Source of the DNA: Zonotrichia leucophrys gambelii
Lineage: Eukaryota > Chordata > Aves > Passeriformes > Passerellidae
Assembly: GCF_028769735.1 (NCBI RefSeq)
Contig: NC_088171.1
Location: 69,581,216-69,645,215 of the forward strand
Direction: 5' to 3'
Length of the DNA: 64,000 bases
Shown in pieces: positions 14,170 through 25,668 of the stretch. The stretch's first letter is position 1, and the number at the start of each line of letters is the position of its first letter. The notes below the pieces were generated by a model. The model ran no database searches. It worked only from the letters and a program-made list of their open reading frames with translations, and was not told the origin of the DNA. A program made the position numbers and the translations under genes.

Positions 14170-15463
14170 GATGCAAGGACAGGTAGCCTGGGAGCAATAC
14201 AGAGATATTGTACAGGATCATGTAAGGAAAGCTAAAGCTCTGATAAAATTGAATTCAGCCAGGGACATTAAGGTCAACAAGAAAATCTTCTATAGGTACA
14301 TAAAAGGAAGATTTGGGAAAATGTAGTTCCTCTCCAGAGAGAAACAGAAGACCTGGTTGCCCAGGATACAGAGATGGCCTCAGTCTTGACAAGCAAGTGA
14401 TCTGGGCCACCCTGCCCAAATTGTAGAACCCAAAGGCAGAGACTGGGAGAGGGAAAAACTGTCCACCTTGGAAAATCAAATTGGGGGGCATCTAATAAAC
14501 CTTAAGGTGCACAAGTCCATGAGACTTGTGACATCTGCAGTTCTTGAAGGAACTGGCCAAGGAAGTGGCTAAGCCACAACTCATCATATTTGAGATGTCA
14601 TGGCAATCCAGTGAAGTTCCCACTGACAGGAAAAGAGGAACCATTGTCATTATTTTTCAAAAGAGAAAAATGAAAGAACCACAGGCTGGTCAGTCTCACC
14701 TCTGGACCTGGCAAGATTATGGAGCAGATCTGCTTGGAAACCATGCTGAGGCAGAAGGAAAATAAGATGGCTGGTGACAGCCAGCTTTGCTAAGAGCAGA
14801 TCAAGCCTGACAAACTTGGTGGCCTTCTAAGATGGGTTTACAGCCTTGGTGGACAAGGGAAGTGGATAAGTGACAGACATCATCTACCTGGACTTGAACA
14901 AAACATTTGACACTGTGCCACCTGATAGCCTTGTCCCTAAACTGGAGAGACACGGATTTGTGAGGTGGACCACTCAGTGGATAAGGAACTGGCTCAAGGA
15001 GTTGTTTTCAAGGGCTCCCTGGTCCAAGCAGAGACCTGTGACAACTGGAGTTCCTTGGGGTTGGTCCTGGCACTGGTGCTGTTCAACATCTTTGTCAGTG
15101 ACACGGACAGTGGGATCAAGGGCACCCTTGGTGAGTTTGCCAATCATGCCAAGCTGTGTGGTGCAGCACCTAAAGAAGACCTAAAGGAGAGATGGGACTT
15201 TTTTCAAGGCCTTGTGATGATGGGACTAGAGGTAGTGGGATTGAACTGGAAGAGGGTGAGTTTAGATTAGATAATAGGGTGGTGAAACACCAGAACAGGT
15301 TGCCCACAGAAACTGTGAATGCCCTTCCCTGGAAGTGTTCAAGGTCAGGCTGGATGGGACTTTGAGAGGCTTGTTCTAGTGGAAGGTGTTCCTATACGTT
15401 TCAGGGAGCTTGAAACTAGGCAATTTTTAGTGTCCCTCTCAACCCAACCCATTCTATTCTATT
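14170..15463 (+). mobile_element. CR1 LINE, internally deleted copy with reverse transcriptase remnant
   Basis: A non-LTR retrotransposon fragment of the CR1 family, the main LINE of birds. Sequence recognised in order: the pre-RT part of ORF2 (about 14170-14500); a reverse transcriptase stretch with an NHRLVSLT motif at 14677-14700, matching the usual NYRPVSLT; YLDLNKTFDTV at about 14885-14917; GVPWG near 15045; and then the 3' untranslated region with GGTTGCCCA and GAAGTGTTCAAGG (about 15296-15345). It ends in the CR1-type tail ATTCTATTCTATT at 15451-15463. The 5' end is truncated, as is usual. Between about 15195 and 15210 the sequence jumps from the RT catalytic region to the 3' UTR, so the rest of ORF2 has been deleted. 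Frameshifts and stops make it inactive. Insertion age cannot be judged without an alignment. Confidence 0.93.
14870..15195 (+). pseudogene. CR1 ORF2 reverse transcriptase fragment, inactivated
   Basis: This is the reverse transcriptase core of the CR1 copy, which in an intact element copies the RNA into DNA at the target site. The two motif-A aspartates survive, at 14891-14893 and 14909-14911 in YLDLNKTFD. The motif that should read FADD reads FANH at 15136-15147, so the catalytic Asp pair is lost. Near 15050-15065 the reading frame shifts: upstream motifs are in the frame starting at 14870, whereas LFNIFVSDTDSG and FANHAKL are in the next one. Downstream domains are absent because of the internal deletion. 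It is not a functional gene. Confidence 0.9.
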
Positions 15464-16263
15464 AAAAAAACAGGAATGCCAATATATGCAGCCGTAAAAT
15501 GTGATTTGTTACAGTACAATGCATCTTATCTTGACCAAAGAACACTAAAGTACAAGCTTCTAGCATGATCTTATTTGATTTATTTCTCCAGAATCATAAA
15601 CCTAATCCCAAAAACAACATTTCAGCTCAGATAGGAGAAACTGCTGTTGAGAAGACCTTGTCTTAAACCCTACTTTTTTCCTAGGACACAGGACACCCTG
15701 CAGGAATTTCAAAACCTGGTGGTAAAGTAGGACCCTGAAGCAGTTCAGGGTAGAAGCACAGTCTGTTTTTCAAAATATACAACTAGAGAAGGTTACTCCT
15801 GTCTCAGAACCAGTGACCTCACCCATATCCACAGAGGAATGGGCTTCATTGGCTTCACTCTCCTTCTCACCATAAAAGAATTTGAATTAATTCCCTGAAG
15901 AACCCATAAGGCAGTTTGGGAACAATGCTCTTTCCTATGAAAGCTATTCCACACTACTTGGAACAACCAGATATTATCTTGGCCAGAGAGAGTGCTCTTG
16001 GACATTCAGCTGGATAGAGGAAACCAGCGTGTCAGTCCCTGTTCTACTGCCTATTTCACACTTTTGTGCTGTACGTTTAATAAAACAGGAACTGACATCA
16101 AAGTATCTTCTCTCCCATGTGTGCTGTTAACATGAGGTCATAGAATCACATTCATTCTCCTTCTTTATTTTAATTTCCTTCATTTCTAATCTAATGGATT
16201 TTGAACTAGTCCATAAAATTCAGCCTAATTTCAGCACAACAGCTGTGAGGAGACACAGTGCAA
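15464..16263. other. Unique sequence between two CR1 fragments
   Basis: Eight hundred bases without a recognisable gene or repeat. It starts with a short A run directly after the CR1 tail (about 15464-15470). Confidence 0.5.
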
Positions 16264-16437
16264 GAGGTCACCCAGAGAAGAGCTGTGGATGCCCCATCCC
16301 TGGAAGTGTTCCAGAGCAGGTCAGATGGGGAGCAGCCATCCAGTGTCACATATACTGAGACATTGCTTTGAGCAACCTCCAATATCACATATAATGAGAC
16401 ACAGCTTTGATGTTCCCTGTGGCAGAGGAGGACTGTG
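16264..16437 (+). mobile_element. CR1 3' UTR fragment, degraded and interrupted
   Basis: The stretch 16264-16331 carries the CR1 3' UTR phrase with AGCTGTGGATGCCCCATCCC and GGAAGTGTTCCAGAGCAGG, nearly the same phrase as in the copy at 25.2 kb. After about 16332 the match is broken by unrelated bases. It then resumes with TTTGAGCAACCT (about 16369-16380) and possibly a decayed TGTTCCCTGTGGCAG (about 16412-16426). The normal 3' tail is missing. Within it is a 39-base tandem duplication (see that entry). It is an old, truncated copy. Confidence 0.75.
16342..16416 (+). repeat. 39-bp imperfect tandem duplication inside CR1 fragment
   Basis: Two adjacent copies with period 39. TCACATATACTGAGACATTG begins at 16346 and TCACATATAATGAGACACAG begins at 16385, each followed by GCTTTGA. 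The duplication sits in the middle of the CR1 3' UTR and probably arose after the insertion. Confidence 0.75.
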
Positions 16438-19400
16438 GGTCCCTGCACTGAACTCAAACCTGTTAAGCAACCTTTCCACACAGACTTGGATAGCAAGCCA
16501 TTGGATCAGGCCCTACCCACCATGAGCTGAAGAGAGCAGCTTATTCATGAGCACACAAGTGGTTTAAGCACCAGACAAGAACCAATTTGATGGTTAGTCT
16601 GACTGTGCTGGAGGCCCTTGGCCAAAGCCAGGTCTTCAGCAGAGACCAGCAATCAAAGCAAGCCTCTGGACTTCTCACCACACTGAAAGAGGGAGTCTGC
16701 CCTGCTGGTCTTCCCAGCTGCTGCCACACCATCAGGAAAACAAAAGGAGCACCTCCAGAGCCACCTACACCAACATACCTTGAGAAGTGTTCATTCACCA
16801 CCAAGCACAGAGAGTCACAGAGTAACTGCAAATAAATACCTGTCAACACCTGAGCTGTGAATATCACATTGCTTTGTGTAAAATGCCAGAGGCTTTAATT
16901 TGTACTTTTAGAGATTTTCACTCACATAATTCTTTTCCAGCCTTCCTTAGAGTTCTAAGCCACTGTCTAGAAGGGGTTATATTCTGCTCCTGATTTGGGA
17001 GTAGAAGTGTCTCTGAAATAGCTTTTGCAATTTTCTGCCAGCAGAGGATACCCAGGACCAAAGCTTCCCAGAGCTGTGAATGCAGGTCCTGCTTTGAGGC
17101 TACACATTTTCACTTCCGCTGTCTTTGAACAAAGAGCGCACAAGATCTGATGCCTCACTTCATTCATCTCTATAATTTGGGGAAAATATATAAAGCTACT
17201 TTTTTTTTTTTTTTTGAAGCTGTACCATTTTTATTTAGGCTTGCAATGTTTTCCAGCAGCAGGAATTTTGCACTGCTGGTCTTTGAGGTTTTAAGAACTA
17301 CTGCACCTTGCCAAGAACATTTCTCATGACACAGGCTCATGATGGATAGATCAATAGATTCTTGAATCCTCATATCCTTTTCAAATTACTACCCGAGATA
17401 TCTACCTGAGTAGGCCATCTTATCAGATAACTTAAACAAGCAACCTGTCTACACTTTAATTGTTATTGAGGATTAATGTTGTTTATAAAATGAAATCAAT
17501 ACAATCTCTATTGCTTATTAACTGAAACATTCTAGGCTCTGCTTTGTTTGCTTTGCTTTTCAATTAGTTTCTATTATTTTCCCTATTGGCTTTTAACAAA
17601 TAGCTGTAGAAATAAACTTAATGGTTGTGAAACTGTTATCAGAGTCAACAAAGTCCCTTAATGGAAAGTCTTGTATATTTAAATGTAAAAAAGAATCCAC
17701 TGTTTAATCATTTGACATTATGAGATAAGTTTATTACTATACATCTGTTCTGTGCTGGGCCTTGGCTTGTTTTTAAGCTAAGCAATTAGGAGTTCTTAAG
17801 GGTTCTCTGAAGTTCAGATGTCAGAACTGTTAAGCTGGTCTCTACATTTAAGAAGAAAAAAACTCCACAGTCTAATAACATTTGTTAAAAATTGCAACAC
17901 TGAAAATGGGCCAAAAACCATGGGATTCCTAGGAACACAATAAATACCATTCGTTTACACTGAAAGAGCCTTCTCAACACTGTGCAACAATTAAGTATGT
18001 GAAACATCTTACTGACTCTGCCCATGCTTCCTCTGTGATCCCAACATGCAAGAGCACTGCTGCAGCTGCCAGGTTTGTTCCTCCCCCTCAGAATGGAAGG
18101 AGAGCAAGAAGGGCTGAAGGATGGTTTCTCAACTCTAGATGTATTCCTGAGTCTGAGTAGGATCCAGATGATAAGCAGGTGAATGTGAGGAGGGATAGAC
18201 AGGCAGAGTAGTTTTGAGGGTCCTGAAGGGCAGTGATGTAGGTGACAAGTCCCAATAGATAGAGTAACAGTAGCATATCCCATTCCAGCTACCATCAAGA
18301 TGGAAAAAAATCTGTTTTTTCAGTCATCACTTTTTGGTCTTTGAATGAAGAAAACTTTTCGTGCACATTACTCACCATGTAGGTGACAGAAGCGTGTTTG
18401 CTGGTGGGCTCTGCAAGCAGAAAATCTCAGTCTGTGGGAACAGAGTTCCACCACACTTGCTGAGTTGTACCTTTATGGATCTTTCCAGCACTGCAGTTTT
18501 ACACATCACTACTCATGGCCAGAGACACCTGCAACCCACACGCTCTTGGCACACAGTTTGTGGGCTCTCAGCAGTTTAGCTGGACGTGGTCATGAAACAA
18601 GCAAAGTTACAGGAGAGTGTTACATAACAAAGTGACGAGTTCACACAGGCCGGCAGCTTTGCCTGCTGCTGCTACTCAAACCACAGGCACCAAAAACAAG
18701 TGGCACAATTCCTGCACTTCTCTACAAAAGGATTTGGCAGCATCACTTCTACTCAGTGTTCAATGACATAGCAGAGAGCTGGTAAAAATACAAGACAGGG
18801 CTGAACCAAGATCAGGAATCACAGAAACTTTAGGAGGCAAGTGTATAATCCCCAGCACAAGGAAAGAGTTCTAAAATCCACTACAAGCAGTGTGTAATAT
18901 CCAGTGCAACCTATCTCAGGAAATATTCTGTGCTCCCCTGGCTTCTAATAATTGTGCTTGCAATCACCAGAACTGTTCCTAGCCTTCACACAGCACAGAT
19001 GCATTCCAAGGGAGGGTGAGGCAAATGGTTATGAAGCTTACTCAGGTGTCATTTATTTCATGAAAGTTTTCTGGTTATTATAATCAAATGTCAATTGTCT
19101 GTAATTGCGGCATGCAGTGGAAAATCCCTGCTTAGGACATGTTCTGCCACTTGCTGGTGAAGTACACTAACCCTCAACAATGAAGCAACACTAAAAAAAA
19201 TGGTTTTGACATGTAAGCAGGTCTAGGAGTATAATTAGCACTTTTCTTTTTGAATTTTTTTTCGTATGGTTTTGCTGTAAGGAAACTACCCTTTGAAAAG
19301 AAAAGTTCCATGCAGAATTAAATAATTCTTCTTACTCAGTTCATTTACTAATCTAATTACTAATTAATAAAACTTTCTGCTTTAATAGCCTCTGTTTTGA

Positions 19401-22400
19401 CTTATCTTCATGAACACAGATGAATCTTGCAGTGATCTTGCAAGACACAAATGTGGTTTATAAGTAAGGATCAGAGCACAGAGCACAACTTGAGCGCGCC
19501 TCAGATGCTGCTGCAAGACATTCTCTGAGCTTGCATTCAGAGCTTCAAAATTAGGTAATATCTACTTTTAAGGGGATTCTACTTGAGAAGAGAGGATTAA
19601 AATTTGAGGTCAGAACTGTGACTGATCATTGATGCTGGGCTGCATGGGACAGGTTAGATGACTCAGGATTTTAATTCTTATTTCCTTCCTTTTAAATGAA
19701 GCAAACTAATGAATTTACACATATTTACTTGCCATATTATTCTGATGAGTTACAAAAGTGTGGAAACATCTTGACAATGCTAAAATTGATAAAGCAAGCT
19801 CTTAAAGAAAACCTAAAAATATTTTCACTAGCAAACATTTTTTTAACATTAAAGGCTGTAGAAAATAAAAGCACAATGGCAGTTTCATTTTGAAACTGAG
19901 AATGAAGAAATTAATATCAGAATCTAAATTCTGGGTCAGCTTGAATATATATGCAGTAGACTTGCCATCACTTCATCACTTTCAGATTAAAGTTGAGGTT
20001 GATTTACTTTCTGAAAAGATGGTACAGTTCAAACAGTCACGCTGGGCTTGATGCACAAATCATATCACATTGTTTTATGGTTTGTTCTATGCATGTAGAA
20101 AAATATTATCTTTATCTACCATTAATATCTTGGAATCTTGTGGAAAGAAAAGGAACTAATAGTATCTCAGCAGTCAAGTAATCAGGGTAGATTATGAGAA
20201 GATGCACTTGAAAAATTAAGAGGGGAGAGGAAAGGGAGGAATTTCCGCAAGAATTACATTAGCATGCCAAGTTGGTCTAATATTCCTCATTAGTGTTTGT
20301 ATTTTCTGTGCACTGTCTTTTTTTAACAGCTGGCCTACTGTAGATGAAAATACACACAGAGAAAATGTGCAAAGCTTCCTTGGGCTTGTGCCTGAGGAAT
20401 TCTTATGATTCCAAAATTATCTGTACTGATTTTAACTGTCACACATAGGACAAACACCCAAACTTTATGCAGGTTTCTTAGAAAAGCTGAATTAGGCTGT
20501 TTTGTAGCAGTCATTCCAGTGATCACATCAGCACTTTTAAACACTTTCACTGTCACTTCCTGTGATGAGAAGTGACATGAATATAAGACCAAGTGGGATT
20601 TCTAATTTTTTTCCAACCACTGATTCTATACATCACACGTATATACAAAGAAGAACAGAAATTATGGAACAAACCTAATTAAAGGTTTACTGGGAATAAA
20701 GGTCCATAATTCTTAAAGAAAGTGTATATGTGTATGCACCTCTATAAAAATATAATTATACATGCTGGTCATTTTGTGAAACCACTTAATTTGCAAAATT
20801 ATTTAATTCTGGGTATTCAGATCATTAGCAAAAGAAGAATTATTATTGTGTTTATTGGCATAATAATACATAATAATTTCTTATACTTGCTTGTAGAACT
20901 GTACAACAGTAGTACAAACACTATTCCAGGGATTAATTATTCTCAGGATTAATGTTTTCACAGCTTGAACTAACACGATTTTAGCTATTGTATTACAGCT
21001 CTTCTCTTTACCATCTGCATCTATTCCCTTCTTTATACTCCTGTGACTACATTTTAAACAGCCCTGACCTTTGTTAAATTACTTGGTTAAGGCTGATTTA
21101 GGGGCACAACTTTATTATTATTAATATGCACGCCTGCAGGAAGATTGGAGAAATGCTCTGCAAAACCAGCATTTTATTTAGTAGACAGAAGAACAAAGTA
21201 TTATGGTTTTGGCACAAATATGCAACTCTTCACTCATAGGCTGGAGAACAATTGGTTAGCAGCTCTTCAAAAAAAGGATTGCAGAGTTATAAACTGCAAG
21301 CTGAACTTGAAATTACAGTGCTGGATGTGTGAGCAAGATTAAACATGGTCTGAAATTTCAGAGAAGACATTTTAAGAAAGCCTCTTATAATGATATACTT
21401 CATACATAGGGCACAAAAGTGGTTGAAGTTCGGCACCTAACTGGCAAACCTGCAAATTATTTTCAGAAAGTATTAGTGGTTAAGAGTTGCTGCAAATATA
21501 TAGGAATAAAATAACATGAAAACTCAACAGAATATACCCCAAAGTAAAGTGAGAGACACTAAGCGACCATAAATGCAAAGTATACTACCAAACTCACAGG
21601 CAAAATATAATTTGCTAGAAAATGGCCAGAGTTACATATTGGCTTGCACAGAACTGTCAGGATCAGATCCCTGTTGGCGTCCTTGCAGGGCAGACCCCTC
21701 CCTCTCTGATCAGCTTTTGCAGTCTTGGCAAACAAAAAGAGCTCTCTAAAATCACACAGCCTGCACAGGAGAGGTGCAAAGCACAGCAGCTCAAGAGATT
21801 GCACAGAGCAGAAAGCATCATGCAGACATCTAGAGCAGATGCAAATATGAATTTTATGGGCTTGTTCTCTTGAATGGTATGTGTCTCTATGCTTAAAATA
21901 AGTAATGAGTTCCAATTATTTTTTTATATTAAACGAACAGTTATATTTGATGTGTTTTTTATGTAAAATAACCCAACAAAACTTAGAAAAAAATCAGTTG
22001 GCCCATGCTTAGAATGACAACCCAAGCACCACATTCTGTCTCTGGATCCAAGCTTGCTTAAAATGTTCTCTGTATTCCTTTATTTGGTTTGATTTCTGTC
22101 CCACTCTCCTAAAGAAAAGCAAGTGGGATGTCATAATACACACTCACAGACACCAAGGCCAGTTGCAGTAAGTCAGCATCCAATTCTCTGAAAATATCAG
22201 AAATTACTGGTAATAATTAACCAAAAAGTTACATAAAATGCTAGTATGCATAATTAAAAAGTCTACTGAATGCTTGGCAAAACAGTGGCCATTTATCATA
22301 AAAAGCTATAAATAGAAGGAATATTGAAGGAAAAAAAACCCTAAACCTACTGAGAGGGTCTCTTTAAATGCCTAATTTTTATCTGAAGCTTTATTTATTG

Positions 22401-24639
22401 GAAACAGTAGGATACAGAAGATACTTTACAAAGCTGATTAAGCTTCATCATGGGTCACACACCCAGATGAAAAACGTATATTTTTTTTACCTCCCAGATC
22501 AGTTCTCGTGAATATTACTTTGCAATAACAACTCTGGAAATGACCTAGGAGCCAAAGAACCCTGCAGCAAGAATGGGTAATATCCTCTCCAAGCAGACCC
22601 AAGGATCCTTTGGTGAGATGCCAGTTCTCAGGTGGAAAGTACCCACATTTTTCTGGATTAGCCTGCATCTCCAACCCCTTCTCTCTTCCTACCCTCTGGC
22701 TCAGCAAACCACTTTCTGACCCAGTGCTCCCTCCACAGCACTGCCTGTGCCAACACAACTTCAGAGCCTCCTGGGGCAGCGTTTTGGCTCTCCTCTCAAA
22801 GGCTCAGTGCTGGGCCGTGGAGAAAGCAGCTCAGGAGTGACTTTTTGGGGACTGACTGCCATGCTCAGCACTACCAGGGCTCCTTGAGCTCTGCACTGAA
22901 GGGGAAAATTGTCTTCTGGCTGGGAACAGTGAGGAGCTGGCACCTTGCTCCCATCCCTCAAGCTCTGTGGTGGCTGACCATTCAAGGCCATTCCTGATGG
23001 ACCAGATGGCAAGGGACCCATGCAGGTGTTTGGTTTCACCATTTAAAAAAGCCCTGTACAAATCAATGTGACTTTTCCCTCACAGCATGCTCTTGCATGC
23101 CTGAACACTGTTGAGGACGCTGCAGGACTGGATCCTAAGAGACAGAATGCAATTTATGACCTAGCAGAGGAAATAATCAGTGTATTACATGTATTGTTGG
23201 CATTAGCCTGGAAAGAGCTTGAAATAGTAGAGACTCAGTGAACAGGACACTGAGAGCACTGGAAGCTACAAAGTCAAAAGAAAAATGGCAAACACCAACA
23301 GTGGTAGCAAGCTTGAAGTGAGAGAGGACAACAAACTACATGTGCATTTGTGATGTGCTGTGTCTCAGAGCAAATAACCCACTACAGTTTTATGGTGTGC
23401 ATACTGAAATATTACTGCTCAGAACAGACACAAAAGAGTATGGGCAAAAGGAACTTGACTATAGCGTTTATCTGGGAATTGCTACCTTGTGGGCAAACAG
23501 GGAGAAGTAAAAAGAAGACAAACTTTTGTGGGTTTGCCTGATACACAATTTAAAATGACTGAATGAAAAGTCTAACACTTGGATCTGCCTGGCTCCAAAT
23601 ACAATCAAAACTGATGTGATGCATGCATGCTCCTCTGATCTCACTAAGTTATATCCTTGAGGTCAAATGCACATTGCTGTGCTGTACTAGGACAGGGCCT
23701 GAGACACCAAAAAAGACATGGAAGTTTCCTGAAGAATACATATGAATCCTTTACTATGACTTAAGAAATTTTTTCCACCATCTGGATTTCTTTTCCAATG
23801 CCTCCAGCTAAATTAAAAGCAGAAAGGAGACAATTTTTCAGGAGCTCTTTCAGCACATTATAATTAGAGATCATTTCATCATCTTAAACATCATTCAGTC
23901 AAATAAATGCTGATTTGAGCTGCAGCATCAACAACTGCAATGAACTGAAGTTATACAGAAATCCTCGTGCACTTTGCTTCAAGCCAAAGTTGTGTGTATT
24001 CCCATGGCCAGGGCCAGGGCCGTGACCACAGGGTCCAGACTCTCACCTCTTGCCATGTCTGCTGGCTGGGACACCACAGCACCCACAAACTTTTGTTATT
24101 AGCATTCTCACACACACTTCTGTACTGACTAAGTACCATATAAGTCTCTTGAGTGATGATAATTAGTTATGGTAACAACTGCTTTTTTTTTAAACTATTT
24201 TTTTATACTCTCGAATAAAATTGGCACAACAAGCTGTTAAAGGTACGTTATTTCCAATTTGTTGATACAGAATGCAACCTAGAGATACCAAGATCAGAAC
24301 CAAAAACATTCCTCAACTTTTAAGTCCCTCCACATTGTATGGTTTTGGATTAAATTTTGACAGACGAACCCTTGTTGCCATTGCATAGTGAATTATTATT
24401 GAACTGAGGAACACATTGGTGCAATTGCTAGTTTGGTAGTCTTGATGTCAAACTTGATCTCATAAAGGGTTTCTATAACAAACTCCTCCTGAATAGTTTG
24501 GAAGTTCACATAAAGAACTCCTACCGGATTTGAGCTCTTACTGAATTTCCCTCTTTCAAATACCTCTACCGTACTCTGTGTCTATGTTGGAAACAAAACA
24601 AAACCATATGAGAGGAGAACAGCAAAAAAAAAAGTGGAA
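16438..24639. other. Long unique non-coding stretch
   Basis: About 8.2 kb with no gene that I can support. Visible: T16 at 17200-17215, and a GC-richer patch at about 22560-23000 with overlapping chance frames on both strands. A possible CR1-like tail scrap near 20605-20630 was rejected. The frames at 17885-18298 (minus) and 21559-21915 (minus) have no domain or motif that I recognise. Confidence 0.55.
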
Positions 24640-24960
24640 GTTAGAATATGATGGACCCTACAGACCTGTAAGTCTGACTGCTGTTGTATGCAAAGCAGAT
24701 GGAGAATAGCATAAAATACAGCTTGGTTGGTTAAAATGGGGCTATGACTTTTAATCTTTCTGTCTGAACTGATTTTCTTGGAAGTGTGGTAGATTTATGT
24801 AAAGTCCTGTAAGACATCTGATGTCATGGCATAGAGGAGCTTGCTGTTTTGAACTAGAGAAGATGTGGATTAACAGAATTATAATGTAGATAAGGAGACA
24901 GGAGATCTGGGGATATCCAGTGCTGAAAGGGAACATTGAGAGAAATCAATAACATAAAGG
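24640..24960 (+). mobile_element. Ancient CR1-like reverse transcriptase remnant
   Basis: A heavily decayed LINE fragment. At 24653-24679 the plus strand reads GPYRPVSLT, matching the NYRPVSLT motif at the start of CR1-type reverse transcriptases. About 110 bases on, at 24789-24803, it reads VDLCK, resembling the YLDFCKAFD motif that includes the first catalytic aspartate. This is followed by a scrambled stretch with AACTAGAGAAGATGTGGATT (24852-24871), comparable to the KLEKYGFDGW region. Order and spacing fit a reverse transcriptase with small deletions, insertions and several stops. It may be the 5' part of the same insertion as the CR1 3' end at 25190-25446. The assignment is by eye. Confidence 0.5.
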
Positions 24961-25189
24961 AAATTGAAGAGGCTGTAAGAACCTTGATAACTGGAATAAA
25001 ATTAGTGAGTGAGAATAATATTTAGTGATTCAAAGCAGAAGAATCTCTGCTAGGCAGGTAGCAAGTATTTCTGCTGTAAGGAGATTTCGTTGGGTCTGCA
25101 TCTACACTGGGATGCAGGGATTTTGCTTGCAGCATCACATCATCTGCTGCTTCTTCTGGCCTATGCACCAAGATTTTTCCAAGGAGTCA

Positions 25190-25446
25190 TGTCTATAAAC
25201 TGGAAGAGGGTATGAAGATTTAGGTAGATTTCAGGAAGAAATTATTTACAGCATGGGTGCTGAGGCACCAGACAAGTTGCCCAGAGGAGCTGTGGATGCC
25301 CCATCCCTGGCAGTGCTGGAGGCCAGGTTAGATGGGGACTTTAGCAGCCTGATCCAGTGAGAAGGGCCATTGCTCATGGCAGGGGGTTGGAACTAGATGA
25401 TTTTTAAGGTCCTTTCCAACCCAAACCATTCTATGGCTCTATGATT
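25190..25446 (+). mobile_element. CR1 LINE 3' end
   Basis: The last 250 bases of a CR1 element: AACTGGAAGAGG, then AGATTTCAGGAAGAAATTATT, a CACCAGACAAGTTGCCCAGA phrase, GAGCTGTGGATGCCCCATCC, GGTTGGAACTAGATGATTTT and CCAACCCAAACCATTCTATG, ending at CTCTATGATT. The order matches the CR1 3' UTR and its short terminal repeat. It is 5'-truncated, unless the decayed RT piece at 24640-24960 belongs to it. No coding sequence is left here. Confidence 0.93.
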
Positions 25447-25619
25447 TCCACCCCAAAGAAACAAGTTGAAGGCACTGAAAGTGTGAAAGGATGGATGTAA
25501 AGGTAGAATGCTGAGAACCACTCCTTTTGCCTCCCTTTATATTCACACATGCAGAATGGCAGTGAGCTGCCAGCATGAATGACTGCATGTTCCAATGCTG
25601 CAATGGCAACATGAACTGA

Positions 25620-25624
<5 letters not shown>

Positions 25625-25665
<41 letters not shown>
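25625..25665. repeat. (TA)20 microsatellite
   Basis: An uninterrupted TA dinucleotide run of about 41 bases, likely variable between individuals. It contains no stop codon in the frame reading Tyr-Ile, and therefore artificially lengthens open frames on both strands (25595-26191 plus, 25431-25763 minus). Confidence 0.97.

Positions 25666-25666
<1 letters not shown>

Positions 25667-25668
<2 letters not shown>

Noticed and set aside
20597..20634. A phrase resembling a CR1 tail (TTTTCCAACCACTGATTCTA).
   Set aside because: Only the last dozen bases match. The preceding sequence lacks any other CR1 3' UTR phrase.
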